Source: Microvirga sp. (lineage in GTDB: Bacteria; Pseudomonadota; Alphaproteobacteria; Rhizobiales; Beijerinckiaceae). From it: a stretch of DNA of 64,000 nt. Shown here piece by piece: positions 8,515-16,678 of this stretch. The notes below the pieces were generated by a model. That model was not told the DNA's origin. It saw nothing but the letters and a program-made list of their open reading frames with translations, and did no database searches. The stretch spans positions 372,001-436,000 of the forward strand of contig NZ_JACXAB010000001.1 in NCBI RefSeq assembly GCF_014699075.1, in the 5' to 3' direction. A program made the translations under genes and the position numbers. Each line of letters begins with the position of its first letter. Positions within the stretch are counted from its first letter, which is position 1.

Positions 8515-8655
8515 GCGAAGTCTCCTCCAGGCTCCGCTCAGTTCATGCTGAGCAGTTGCGCCCATAAGACGCCATCAAACGACTCCTGAAACAAATTAAT
8601 TCTTCGGGGGCATTGCTTAGAGAAATTCATATATGCGAGGCAGCATCGCTCCTCT

Positions 8656-8970
8656 TCAAGCTGTCATGGGATCGATTCGATGGGCTTGGAAGCGAGAGGC
8701 CAGAGCCGTAATCTCGATGGATTCGACAAGACCTGCACGGGCGAATGGATCGGTCTCCGCAAAAGCCTGAGCAGCCTCCCGCGAGGGAGCCTCCAGGATC
8801 CCGAAATTCCCCAGCGGACTCTCCGCATCGTCCTCCGTCAATGCGCTACCGATCAGCACCCTTGCGAGCCCGCCGCCACCCGTGGCGACGTGCTGGCGAT
8901 GCGCGTCTCTGTGCTGCTCGCGCAGCTCGAGCATGCCCGGTTTGTGGCGGCAGATCATGACCCAGTACAT
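8656..8970 (-). CDS. YciI-like protein
   Basis: This small 104-residue protein has the YciI fold pattern. The N-terminus YWVMICRHKPGMLELREQHR is followed by a conserved central block (GSALTEDDAESPLGNFGILE) and an AETDPFARAGL stretch typical of YciI/EthD-like ferredoxin folds. It starts 4 bases after the ligB stop and is co-transcribed with ligAB. YciI-like proteins accompany several aromatic catabolic operons and may act as small isomerases or hydrolases. No specific reaction can be assigned here. Confidence 0.8.
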   Translation of the reverse strand: MYWVMICRHKPGMLELREQHRDAHRQHVATGGGGLARVLIGSALTEDDAESPLGNFGILEAPSREAAQAFAETDPFARAGLVESIEITALASRFQAHRIDPMTA

Positions 8971-8974
8971 GAGC

Positions 8975-9841
8975 CTATCCCGCCACGGCTGGAGAAGCAG
9001 TCGACTTGTTCTCCATGACGATCATGCCGGCGCCCGTCATGGAAGCGGGGACGAAGTAGTGCTTGTGCCGGACTTCCACGTCGTGATCCATGGCGCCGCG
9101 CATGACGAGCCACATCATCAGCTCTGCCCCCTCGCTGCCGAACATCTCCACATACTGTTCCCGTGACATGTTCGCGAGCTTCTCGGGATCGATGGCGATG
9201 TCGTTCAGGAAAGCTCGGTCAGCCTCCGGGTTCACGAACCCTGCGCGGGCCCCCTGAAGCTGGTGGGAGAGTCCGCCAGTGCCGAGCACAACAAAGCGTT
9301 CGTCGCTTGGATAGCTCTCGATGGCCTGCCGCAGGACACGGCCCATCTCATAGCAGCGGCTCGGAAGCGGGATAGGATATTGGATCACATTCACGAAGAT
9401 CGGCACCACGCGCACCGGCCACTCGGCGGGACGGCCCCAGAACAGCTCCATCGGCACCTGAATGCCGTGATCTACTTCGATCTCCTGGCAGATCATTGGG
9501 TCGAACCGGTTCTCGATCAAGGTGTCGATGAAATGCCAGGAGAAATCGACCGCTCCTTTGAAGGGCGGAATAGCGCGTGGTCCCCACCCCTCGTCGACCG
9601 GGCGATATTCTTCGGCACAACCGACCGCGAAGGTCGGCACCTTATCGAGGAAGAAGGAGTTGCCGTGGTCGTTGAAGATCACCACCGCCACGTCGGGCTT
9701 GTGCTCCTGCACCCAATCCTGCCCTGGGATATATCCATCGAAGAACGGCTTCCAATCCGGCGTATCTCGCAAACCTTTGTCGATCGCTGCGCCGATCGAG
9801 GGCACGTGGGACGTTCCCAATCCTCCAATGAGCTTCGCCAT
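8975..9841 (-). CDS. ligB: Class III extradiol dioxygenase catalytic subunit, protocatechuate 4,5-/gallate type
   Basis: This 288-residue catalytic beta subunit resembles Sphingobium LigB. The iron ligands are His12 (GTSHVPS), His59 (FNDHGNS) and a Glu in GSEGAEL near the C-terminal third. The catalytic His lies in GTGGLSHQLQG. The start overlaps the ligA stop as TAATG, so the two subunits are translationally coupled. The enzyme opens protocatechuate between C4 and C5, or opens gallate to 4-oxalomesaconate. The lack of ligC nearby favours gallate, but the active-site residues alone do not decide it. Confidence 0.92.
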   Translation of the reverse strand: MAKLIGGLGTSHVPSIGAAIDKGLRDTPDWKPFFDGYIPGQDWVQEHKPDVAVVIFNDHGNSFFLDKVPTFAVGCAEEYRPVDEGWGPRAIPPFKGAVDFSWHFIDTLIENRFDPMICQEIEVDHGIQVPMELFWGRPAEWPVRVVPIFVNVIQYPIPLPSRCYEMGRVLRQAIESYPSDERFVVLGTGGLSHQLQGARAGFVNPEADRAFLNDIAIDPEKLANMSREQYVEMFGSEGAELMMWLVMRGAMDHDVEVRHKHYFVPASMTGAGMIVMENKSTASPAVAG

Positions 9842-10194
9842 TACACTTTCTTCCCTAAACGGTTGCGCAGAAAATCGTCGTGCTCCATGCCCGCCTGATG
9901 GGCGCCGATCTCAGTGATGCGGACCGGGTCGACGGCGGAGATCTTGAGGATGAAGAACAGATTGCCGCCAAGCCTCACCATCTCGCGCCAGTTGCGCGTC
10001 ATGACGGCCTCCTTCTCCTCCGGCGTCAGGCCGAAGCGGTCGAGATAGGCGCCTTCATCCTGCTTGAAGGCCTCACGGTTCTCAGGCTTGCTCAGGCCCA
10101 TTGCCATTTTATTGATACGATAGCCGCCCAGCGAACGCTTGCGGTCGAAGAGCGGCGTGTCAGGAATGCGATCCTGCCCTGGCTTCTCGTCCAT
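9841..10194 (-). CDS. ligA: Class III extradiol dioxygenase small subunit, LigA
   Basis: This 117-residue alpha subunit of the LigAB dioxygenase has the LigA helical pattern (YRINKMAMGLSKPENREAF, then YLDRFGLTPEEKEAVMTRNW). The C-terminus carries IGAHQAGMEHDDFLRNRLG. ATG 10194 lies 4 bases after the upstream hydrolase stop; a longer open frame reaches 10248 but would overlap that gene. LigA completes the active site of LigB and is needed for activity in the known enzyme. Confidence 0.9.
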   Translation of the reverse strand: MDEKPGQDRIPDTPLFDRKRSLGGYRINKMAMGLSKPENREAFKQDEGAYLDRFGLTPEEKEAVMTRNWREMVRLGGNLFFILKISAVDPVRITEIGAHQAGMEHDDFLRNRLGKKV

Positions 10195-10198
10195 GATG

Positions 10199-10954
10199 TT
10201 AGCTCCCCATCCTTGCGGCGCCACGCGCGCTCGCAAGCTTGTTCTCAAAGCCCAGCCAGCGCAACAGGGCGTTCGACACTTGCTCGGGCTGCTCGAGCAG
10301 GGTCATGTGGCCGCTGTCTTCGATCACCACGAGTTCCGCATTCGGAATCCGTGCGGCCATCTCCTCGTGCTGCGCGAGCGGGCTCCACCGATCCTGGCGA
10401 CCTACCATGACCAGGGTCGGGCAGGTGACGTCCGCGAGACGGGGCACCAAGTTCGGACGATTCAGGAGTGCTTGGATCTGCCGCTGATGCTGCTCGGGGG
10501 TCGCCCGCATCACCATTTCCCTCATGGGAGCCAACAGGGCCTGATCGTCGATCCTGTCCGCATGAACCATAGGTGGGAGCCATCGGTTGGCAAGAACTCC
10601 CATGCCTTCAACATAAGCCAGGTCCACCAGCACCTGCCGCTTGGCTTCCTCTCCTTCTCGACGGGAGTCGATGCCCGTATCGATCAGAGCCAATTTCTGA
10701 ATCCGCTCGGGCTCAAGATGCATCATCTCCATGGCCACCCGGGCGCCCATGGAGTGGCCGACCGCGATGATCGCCCCTTCCACCATCGCGAGCGCAGAGC
10801 GAGCCATAGCCTCAAGGGAGTCGTGTTGGGAGAAATCGGGGACGAGGATATGGGCATGAGGGCGCAGGGCTTCCACCTGTGCCCTCCAGACACTGGCGTC
10901 GCACAGAAGCCCCGGCAGGAGCAGGATTGTCGGGCGCTCGTTAGGTGCCGTCAT
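10199..10954 (-). CDS. Alpha/beta hydrolase
   Basis: This 251-residue alpha/beta hydrolase has its nucleophile in VGHSMGARVAM (near residue 100), an acid in VGRQDRWSP and a His in EDSGHMTLLEQP. No signal peptide is seen, so it is cytoplasmic. It lies between a Bug receptor and ligA in the ligI-led operon. It may hydrolyse an ester such as a gallate or methoxyaromatic ester before ring cleavage, or act as an enol-lactonase-like enzyme; both are guesses from context. Confidence 0.85.
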   Translation of the reverse strand: MTAPNERPTILLLPGLLCDASVWRAQVEALRPHAHILVPDFSQHDSLEAMARSALAMVEGAIIAVGHSMGARVAMEMMHLEPERIQKLALIDTGIDSRREGEEAKRQVLVDLAYVEGMGVLANRWLPPMVHADRIDDQALLAPMREMVMRATPEQHQRQIQALLNRPNLVPRLADVTCPTLVMVGRQDRWSPLAQHEEMAARIPNAELVVIEDSGHMTLLEQPEQVSNALLRWLGFENKLASARGAARMGS

Positions 10955-11005
10955 TGTTACGCTCCACAGACACCTTTTGACTGAACCGCGATCAATGTCT
11001 TGTCC

Positions 11006-11992
11006 TCACTGTTTCGGAATTCCAGCCCTCTCGATCACGGCCCGCCACTTCTCGATGTCGGACCGGAGGCGCCCCGTCAGTTCAGCTGGAGTTTCGCTAC
11101 GTGCCTCGATGCCGAGCTCCAGCAGACGTGTCTTGATCTCCTGGGTCGCAAGGATCTCCTTGAGGGTAGCGTTCAGCTTCTGGACGATTGGCTCCGGAGT
11201 TCCCTTCGGCGCGAAGAGAGCATTCCAGGAAGTAACGTCGAAACCCGAGATTCCCGCCTCCTGAACGGTCGGCACATCAGGCATCGCGGCCGAGCGACGG
11301 GGCCCCGACGTGGCCAGCGCCCTCACCTGCTGCCCTTCCAGGGCCGACTTCAGCGCAGCCTGCGAGTCGATCAGGAGATGCGCATCATTCCGGATCAGAG
11401 ACACGATGGCGTCCGGCGTGTTGCGGTACGGGACATGCCGGAGATCGACACCTGCCTCGCCTCTGAACAAAACCGAGGTGAGATGCTGCGTGCTGCCGAC
11501 CGCAATGGTCGCAACGTTCAACTCACCGGGCTTCTTCTTGGCAGTCTGGATAAGATCCTTGAAGCTCTTATGCTCGGAGCCCGCGTTCACCACGAATAGA
11601 AAGTCGAAAGTGCCGAGGGTCGAGATCGGGACGAAATCACTCAACGGGTCGAAGGGCAGGTTTGCAAAGAGCGGCACGCTCACGGCCGTCCCGTTCGTGA
11701 GCATCTTCAGGGTCTGCCCGTCAGGCGGACTCGACAGGGCTGCGCGAGCAGCTGTGATGCCGCCAGCCCCTGGCATGTTCTCCACGATGAAACGCTGCCC
11801 CATCTTCTCGCTGAGCTTCTCGGCGACGATCCGGATGGTGACGTCGGCAACGCCGCCAGCACCGAACGGCACGATGATCTTGACCGGACGTGTCGGATAA
11901 TCCGTCTGCGCAGACGCAGGACCAGAGAGAGCCAGCCCTGCGGCCACTGCCAAACCCAGCAGCATGGATCGTCTGGTGGCCGTTGCGAACAT
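11006..11992 (-). CDS. Bug/TctC-family periplasmic substrate-binding protein
   Basis: This 328-residue solute receptor has a clear signal peptide (LLGLAVAAGLALSGPASAQ). Bug-family blocks follow (YPTRPVKIIVPFGAGGVADV and VENMPGAGGITAARAALSS). It is the second orphan receptor of this family in the cluster and differs clearly from the one at 7498. It lies 35 bases downstream of ligI in the same operon. The substrate is probably an aromatic carboxylate or its ring-cleavage product, by context only. Confidence 0.88.
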   Translation of the reverse strand: MFATATRRSMLLGLAVAAGLALSGPASAQTDYPTRPVKIIVPFGAGGVADVTIRIVAEKLSEKMGQRFIVENMPGAGGITAARAALSSPPDGQTLKMLTNGTAVSVPLFANLPFDPLSDFVPISTLGTFDFLFVVNAGSEHKSFKDLIQTAKKKPGELNVATIAVGSTQHLTSVLFRGEAGVDLRHVPYRNTPDAIVSLIRNDAHLLIDSQAALKSALEGQQVRALATSGPRRSAAMPDVPTVQEAGISGFDVTSWNALFAPKGTPEPIVQKLNATLKEILATQEIKTRLLELGIEARSETPAELTGRLRSDIEKWRAVIERAGIPKQ

Positions 11993-12027
11993 GCGTGCGT
12001 TTCCTCTCTGCTCTTGATCTCAGGTTG

Positions 12028-12903
12028 TTATCCGAAGCGAAACAGGCGCGTTGGGTTATCAACGAGAAGCTTCTGCCGCATGCCGAAATCTGGCGCATAG
12101 AGCGGCACCAGATCCACCAGATCCCCGTCATCAGGCATGACAGGCACGTTCGGGTGGGGCCAATCGGTTCCCCACAGAACGCGGTCCGGCGCGGCCTCGA
12201 CCAACGCGTGCCCGAAAGGGGCGACATCGTGGAACGGTGGCCCTGTGCGCGAGATGCGCTCCGGACAGGAGATCTTCACCCAGCACTTTTCGTCATCGCG
12301 CAGAAGATCGAGCAGTGCCGTGAAACCAGGCTGCTCAAGCCCGTGGCTCGCATCGACAACGCCCATGTGGTCGATCACGTAGGACACCGGCAGGTTCATC
12401 AGCCGAGGCCGGAATTCGGGGATGAGGATCGCCGGGAGGTAGAGATCAACGTGCCAACCGAGCCCCGCAATCCGCTCAACGATCCGGTCGAAGGCGCTCA
12501 TGTCAGGCATCGTTCCGAGGCGGGGCAGGAAGGTGAACCGGCACCCCTCAATTCCGGCTTCAGCAAGCTCCCTCAGTTGCCGGTCGCCGAATGTCTCATC
12601 GATATTGGCAATGCCTCTGTACCGCCCGCCGCTTTGAGCGATCGCATCGGTAACGACCCGGTTGTCGCGTCCATGAGGCGTAGCATTGACGATCACCGCC
12701 CGGTCGATTCCGAGACGGTCATGCAAAGCTCGAAACATCCCCAGCGGCGCATCCGGCGGTGTATAGGGCCGCTCCGGCACATAAGGGTAGAGGCGGTCAG
12801 GCCCGAAGATATGGCAATGCGTGTCGCAGCTACCGGCTGGGAGCCTAAACGAGGGGACCCGCGGATTAGGATGCGGCGGCGGGATCGTCGGCACTGACGT
12901 CAT
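12028..12903 (-). CDS. ligI: 2-pyrone-4,6-dicarboxylate hydrolase, amidohydrolase family
   Basis: This enzyme opens the lactone 2-pyrone-4,6-dicarboxylate (PDC) to 4-oxalomesaconate in the 4,5-cleavage pathway. At 291 residues it matches LigI in length. Motifs are CDTHCHIFGP near residue 27, YVIDHMGVVD in the middle, and WGTDWPHPNVP near the C-terminus with the catalytic Asp. It is the first gene of the operon ligI-Bug-hydrolase-ligA-ligB-yciI. A 45-base element with a LysR box stands about 70 bases upstream of its start. Confidence 0.9.
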   Translation of the reverse strand: MTSVPTIPPPHPNPRVPSFRLPAGSCDTHCHIFGPDRLYPYVPERPYTPPDAPLGMFRALHDRLGIDRAVIVNATPHGRDNRVVTDAIAQSGGRYRGIANIDETFGDRQLRELAEAGIEGCRFTFLPRLGTMPDMSAFDRIVERIAGLGWHVDLYLPAILIPEFRPRLMNLPVSYVIDHMGVVDASHGLEQPGFTALLDLLRDDEKCWVKISCPERISRTGPPFHDVAPFGHALVEAAPDRVLWGTDWPHPNVPVMPDDGDLVDLVPLYAPDFGMRQKLLVDNPTRLFRFG

Positions 12904-12972
12904 TCGGCTGATCGGCCCTCGTCATGGATCAGAAAGCAGGTACTGGACCGTAAGAAAGGCAAGACAGGCAAA

Positions 12973-13017
12973 ATGAAGCAAATGGTTTGTTTTTGGGCAT
13001 TGATGAATATACTTCAT
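12973..13017 (-). promoter_or_regulatory. LysR-type operator/activation region for the ligI operon
   Basis: In the ligI direction this 45-base element begins with the dyad TGAA-N5-TTCA (13004-13016), a textbook T-N11-A LysR box. It goes on to AAACAAACCATTTGCT at 12977-12992. The same arrangement, 37-38 of 45 bases by eye, recurs at 13988-14032 in front of galD in the galD direction. The likely binder is the LysR protein at 13052. The element is about 70 bases from the ligI start. Confidence 0.65.
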
Positions 13018-13051
13018 ATATGTAGCAGCAAGCCACATCTACGGATCCTTC

Positions 13052-14014
13052 ATGCGCATCGACTTTCTGGGTCTTCACGCCTTCGTGGCCATCGCCGAAC
13101 GGGGCAGCTTCCAACTGGCGGCGGCTCATCTCAACCTCTCCCAGACGGCGCTCAGTCACAGAATCCGTAAACTGGAGGAAGATCTAGGAGTGAAGCTCCT
13201 GTCCCGGACCACCCGAGAGGTGTCGCTCACCCAGGCTGGCCTCAACCTGCTGCCCAAGGTGAAAAGCACCATCGAAAGCCTGTCGGTCTCACTGGACGAG
13301 CTCCGCCACGAGGGGCGCGCCCGTCAGGAAACGCTGTCCATCGGCTGCCTGCCCACGATTGCATCAGGCCGTCTGCCTTCAGCTCTGCGCCGTTTTCAGG
13401 AACGGCACCCGGACGTGGTGCTGCGGATCTACGACAACTCTGCCACCGAGATCAGCAATCTGGTTCAAGACGGTACGATCGCCTTCGGGATCACTCTGGT
13501 GGCAGCTCACCGATGGGATTTCGATATCGAGATGCTGATCAAGGATCCCTTCACCCTGGTCTGCCCGGAAGATCACCCGCTAGCCTCCCAACCAGCCGTG
13601 AGCTGGTCCGATCTGACGGAGGAGCCCTTGATCAGGATCAGCCCGCAAACCGGCAACCGGATGATCATCGACGATGCCCTTGGCAGCCGCCGGGAAGGCC
13701 TGACTTGGCGGTTCGAGGTCCAGCACATCCAGACGGCTGTCGCCTTGGTCAAGGCTGGGGTCGCGCTGACAGTTATTCCGAGCCGCGCTTTCGACTCCGT
13801 TGACGAGCGTGGCCTCAGGCTCGTTCCTCTGCGCAACCCGAGCATCACCCGTCAGCTCGGCATCGTTTCACGGCGGGGCACACCTCTGTCTCCGCTGGCT
13901 GACGAGCTTCGAAAGATTATCGTCGAGGTATTTACCGGTGATGGGTACGCTCCTCAGAAGCGCGCAGCCAAGAAGCCTGATCTGAACGTGAAAAAAATTC
14001 ATCAAAAGCCGTAA
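13052..14014 (+). CDS. LysR-family transcriptional regulator
   Basis: This 320-residue LTTR has an N-terminal HTH (LNLSQTALSHRIRKLEEDLG, residues about 27-46) and a periplasmic-binding-like effector domain. It is divergent from ligI and upstream of galD, so it sits between the two catabolic operons it most likely activates. The 148-base divergent region holds a LysR box, and its own stop codon overlaps a second copy of that box upstream of galD. The effector is probably an intermediate of the protocatechuate/gallate pathway. Confidence 0.9.
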   Translation: MRIDFLGLHAFVAIAERGSFQLAAAHLNLSQTALSHRIRKLEEDLGVKLLSRTTREVSLTQAGLNLLPKVKSTIESLSVSLDELRHEGRARQETLSIGCLPTIASGRLPSALRRFQERHPDVVLRIYDNSATEISNLVQDGTIAFGITLVAAHRWDFDIEMLIKDPFTLVCPEDHPLASQPAVSWSDLTEEPLIRISPQTGNRMIIDDALGSRREGLTWRFEVQHIQTAVALVKAGVALTVIPSRAFDSVDERGLRLVPLRNPSITRQLGIVSRRGTPLSPLADELRKIIVEVFTGDGYAPQKRAAKKPDLNVKKIHQKP

Positions 14015-14032
14015 ACAAACCATTTGCTGCAT
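13988..14032 (+). promoter_or_regulatory. LysR-type operator/activation region for the galD operon
   Basis: This is the second copy of the 45-base element. TGAA-N5-TTCA lies at 13989-14001 and AAACAAACCATTTGCT at 14013-14028. It overlaps the last codons of the LysR gene and ends 55 bases before the proposed galD start. Direction and distance relative to galD mirror the copy in front of ligI. Confidence 0.65.
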
Positions 14033-14087
14033 AAAGTCCCCTGATGCACCCTCCCGGAACCATTCACCGGTTCAGGGGAGAGGGACC

Positions 14088-15197
14088 ATTCAGCCTCGTA
14101 TTCCTTGTATGATCCTTCGGGGCGGCACCTCCAAGGGCGCCTACTTTCTGGCTGACGACCTTCCATCCGATCCGGCGCGTCGCGATGCATTGCTCCTGTC
14201 GGTCATGGGTTCGCCCGATCCACGCCAGATCGATGGCATCGGTGGCGCCCACCCTCTGACGAGCAAGGTTGCCATTGTGTCCAAATCCAAGCGCCCGGAC
14301 TGCGATATCGACTTCCTGTTCGGCCAAGTCGCTATCGACAAACCGAAGGTGGATGTCACGCCGAATTGCGGCAACATCCTCGCAGGCGTTGCACCCTTCG
14401 CGATCGAGCGCGGCCTCGTGAAAGCTGTTGGTCCCGTAACACAAGTGAGGGTGCATACGGTCAACACGGGAACAATCGCTGAGCTGAAAGTGCAGACGCG
14501 TGATGGCCATGTGGTCTATGGCGGCGATGCGCGCATCGACGGGGTACCGGGGACCGCAGCACCGATAGCAGTCGAATTCCTCGATGCTGCCGGCTCGGTT
14601 TGTGGCTCCCTGCTGCCGACCGGCAACGTGGTGGATCACGTAGCCGGTGTGGACGTGACTCTGATCGACAACGGCATGCCGGTCGTCGTCCTTGAGGCTT
14701 ATGCCGTTGGGCGAACGGGATACGAACCCCGCGACCTGCTCGACAAGGACACGGAGCTGAAGACGCGCTTGGAGGAAATCCGTTTAGAGGCCGGCAAGCT
14801 TATGGGTCTTGGCGACGTCTCTTCCAAGGTTGTGCCGAAGGTGGCCCTTGTGGCGCCTCCCGCTGCCGGAGGGCATGTCTGCACCCGCAGCTTCATTCCA
14901 CACGAATGCCATGCATCCATCGGTGTCTTTGCGGCAGTGACGGTTGCGACAGCCTGTGTGCTGCCGGGCTCACCTGCATCGCGAGTGGCACAGATCCCAC
15001 CAGGACGCGAGAAGACTCTCTCGGTCGAGCATCCGACGGGCGAGTTCAGCGTGGTGATTGAGGTTGGAGGGACTGAGGAGAACCCTGTCGTCCAGAAAGC
15101 CGGCCTTCTGCGCACCGCCCGCCTGCTCTTCGAGGGGCATGTGTTCGCGCATGAGTCACTGGCGCTGCCCTCCCAAGCCGGCCGAGACGCCGCCTAG
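14088..15197 (+). CDS. galD: 4-oxalomesaconate tautomerase, PrpF family; probable ATT start
   Basis: This PrpF-family isomerase converts the keto and enol forms of 4-oxalomesaconate (GalD/LigU type). The N-terminal family motif reads RIPCMILRGGTSKGAYF. The first ATG (14109) lies inside this motif and would remove QPRIPC. The in-frame ATT at 14088 gives QPRIPCMILRGG directly after it and has AGGGGA 8 bases upstream. No in-frame ATG, GTG or TTG was found upstream of 14088 as far as about 14028. I therefore propose the rare ATT start; if it is not used, the protein starts at 14109 with 362 residues. Downstream are galB, the aldolase and a dehydrogenase. Confidence 0.85.
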   Translation: MQPRIPCMILRGGTSKGAYFLADDLPSDPARRDALLLSVMGSPDPRQIDGIGGAHPLTSKVAIVSKSKRPDCDIDFLFGQVAIDKPKVDVTPNCGNILAGVAPFAIERGLVKAVGPVTQVRVHTVNTGTIAELKVQTRDGHVVYGGDARIDGVPGTAAPIAVEFLDAAGSVCGSLLPTGNVVDHVAGVDVTLIDNGMPVVVLEAYAVGRTGYEPRDLLDKDTELKTRLEEIRLEAGKLMGLGDVSSKVVPKVALVAPPAAGGHVCTRSFIPHECHASIGVFAAVTVATACVLPGSPASRVAQIPPGREKTLSVEHPTGEFSVVIEVGGTEENPVVQKAGLLRTARLLFEGHVFAHESLALPSQAGRDAA

Positions 15198-15227
15198 CTT
15201 GTTGCAACACCTTCTTTTGAGGCCACT

Positions 15228-15950
15228 ATGATGACTGGAAAGACCGGACTTGTCGTCACCGCGCATCCTGGTGACTTCGTGTGGCGAGCAGGTGGCGCCA
15301 TCGCTCTTCATGCGAAGAAGGGCTACTACATGAAGATCGTTTGCCTCTCATTCGGCGAACGTGGGGAAAGCCAATGGGCTTGGAAGAAAGGCGACGTCTC
15401 GCTCAGCGAGGTCAAGGCGCAGCGGCGCGAGGAAGCTGAGCGTGCCGCCGGGGTGCTCGGTGCCGAAATCGAGTTCTTCGATGCGGGCGACTATCCGCTT
15501 CACACCACGCCGGAGATGCTCGATCGTCTGGTTGACGTGTACCGGGAGCTTAAGCCTTCGTTCGTACTCACCCATTCTCTGGAAGATCCCTACAATGTCG
15601 ATCATCCGGAGGCGACGCGCTTTGCGCAGGAAGCCCGCATCATCGCACAGGCGGCCGGGCACAAGCCCAACCCGGACCTAACCTACAATGCGCCGCCGGT
15701 CTTCCTGTTCGAGCCGCACCAGCCTGAGCAGTGCAACTACAAGCCCAACGTGATCCTCAACATCGACGATGTGTGGGAGACGAAGCGCAAGGCCTTCGAG
15801 ATCCTGGCTGCGCAGAAGCACCTATGGGAGTACTACACCCGCGTGGCCCTGAACCGCGGCATGCAGGGCGGGCGCAACTCCGGACGCGCCATGACCTATG
15901 GCGAGGCCTATCAGCGCATCTTCCCCCAGATCGTTGAGGAACTCGCATGA
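15228..15950 (+). CDS. galB: 4-oxalomesaconate hydratase, PIG-L/LmbE fold (GalB-like)
   Basis: This 240-residue PIG-L-family protein has a metal site in [15 protein letters not shown] near the N-terminus and DHPEATRFA near residue 127. The AHPGD version with [13 protein letters not shown], followed by [11 protein letters not shown], resembles Pseudomonas putida GalB, a zinc hydratase in gallate degradation. It does not look like sugar deacetylases of the same fold. GalB hydrates 4-oxalomesaconate to 4-carboxy-4-hydroxy-2-oxoadipate. It lies 30 bases after galD and overlaps the aldolase by ATGA. Confidence 0.85.
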   Translation: MMTGKTGLVVTAHPGDFVWRAGGAIALHAKKGYYMKIVCLSFGERGESQWAWKKGDVSLSEVKAQRREEAERAAGVLGAEIEFFDAGDYPLHTTPEMLDRLVDVYRELKPSFVLTHSLEDPYNVDHPEATRFAQEARIIAQAAGHKPNPDLTYNAPPVFLFEPHQPEQCNYKPNVILNIDDVWETKRKAFEILAAQKHLWEYYTRVALNRGMQGGRNSGRAMTYGEAYQRIFPQIVEELA

Positions 15951-16639
15951 AGCCCATCGTCGTTACCAATACACCGCGCATCAACCAAGACGTCGTTGAC
16001 CGGCTTGCGGAGCTCGGCGTTGCAACCGCTCATGAGGCTCTGGGCCGTTCAGGGCTCATGAAGCCTTATATGCGGCCAATCTGGCCAGGGGCCCAAGTAG
16101 CCGGCAGCGCCGTGACAGTGCTGGCGCAGCCTGGCGACAACTGGATGATTCATGTGGCCGTCGAGCAGTGCAAGCCGGGCGACATCCTGGTTGTTGGGAT
16201 CACCACCGACAACACCGACGGCATGTTCGGAGATCTATTGGCAACATCACTTAAGGCTCGCGGCGTGATCGGTCTCGTAATCGATGCGGGCGTGCGTGAC
16301 GTGAAGACCCTGACCGAAATGGGTTTTCCCGTATGGTCGCGGGCGATCTCCGCTAAGGGAACAGTGAAGGCGACGCTCGGCTCCGTCAACGTCCCCGTGG
16401 TTTGCGCAGGTGCGCTGGTGAAGCCTGGCGATGTGGTCGTCGCCGACGATGACGGTGTTCTGGTGGTGCCGCGCGGGGAAGCCGAAGCCGTAGCAGTTGC
16501 CGGTGAAGCGCGTGTTTCGAATGAAGGCTCGAAGCGCGAGCTACTCGCCTCCGGAGTTCTGGGTCTTGATCTCTACAAGATGCGCGAGCCCTTGGAGAAA
16601 GCTGGTCTCGTCTATGTCGAGCACAAGGATGAGGAGTAA
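15947..16639 (+). CDS. ligK: 4-carboxy-4-hydroxy-2-oxoadipate aldolase, RraA family (LigK/GalC-like)
   Basis: This 230-residue RraA-fold class II aldolase has the G-x20-R-D signature, from [12 protein letters not shown] to VIDAGVRDV, near residues 91-114. It splits 4-carboxy-4-hydroxy-2-oxoadipate into pyruvate and oxaloacetate, the last step of the 4,5-cleavage route. The start overlaps the galB stop by four bases (ATGA), so the two are translationally coupled. RraA homologues that inhibit RNase E share the fold, but the operon decides for the aldolase. Confidence 0.88.
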   Translation: MKPIVVTNTPRINQDVVDRLAELGVATAHEALGRSGLMKPYMRPIWPGAQVAGSAVTVLAQPGDNWMIHVAVEQCKPGDILVVGITTDNTDGMFGDLLATSLKARGVIGLVIDAGVRDVKTLTEMGFPVWSRAISAKGTVKATLGSVNVPVVCAGALVKPGDVVVADDDGVLVVPRGEAEAVAVAGEARVSNEGSKRELLASGVLGLDLYKMREPLEKAGLVYVEHKDEE

Positions 16640-16678
16640 GGGCACAGCCCTTCTCCTGTTGAGAGATGGTGAGAACAC

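Noticed and set aside
12977-14028. A 16-base perfect inverted repeat flanking the LysR gene, considered as insertion-sequence ends
   Set aside because: There is no transposase and no target duplication. The repeats are part of longer 45-base elements placed equally in front of two catabolic operons, which fits operators.
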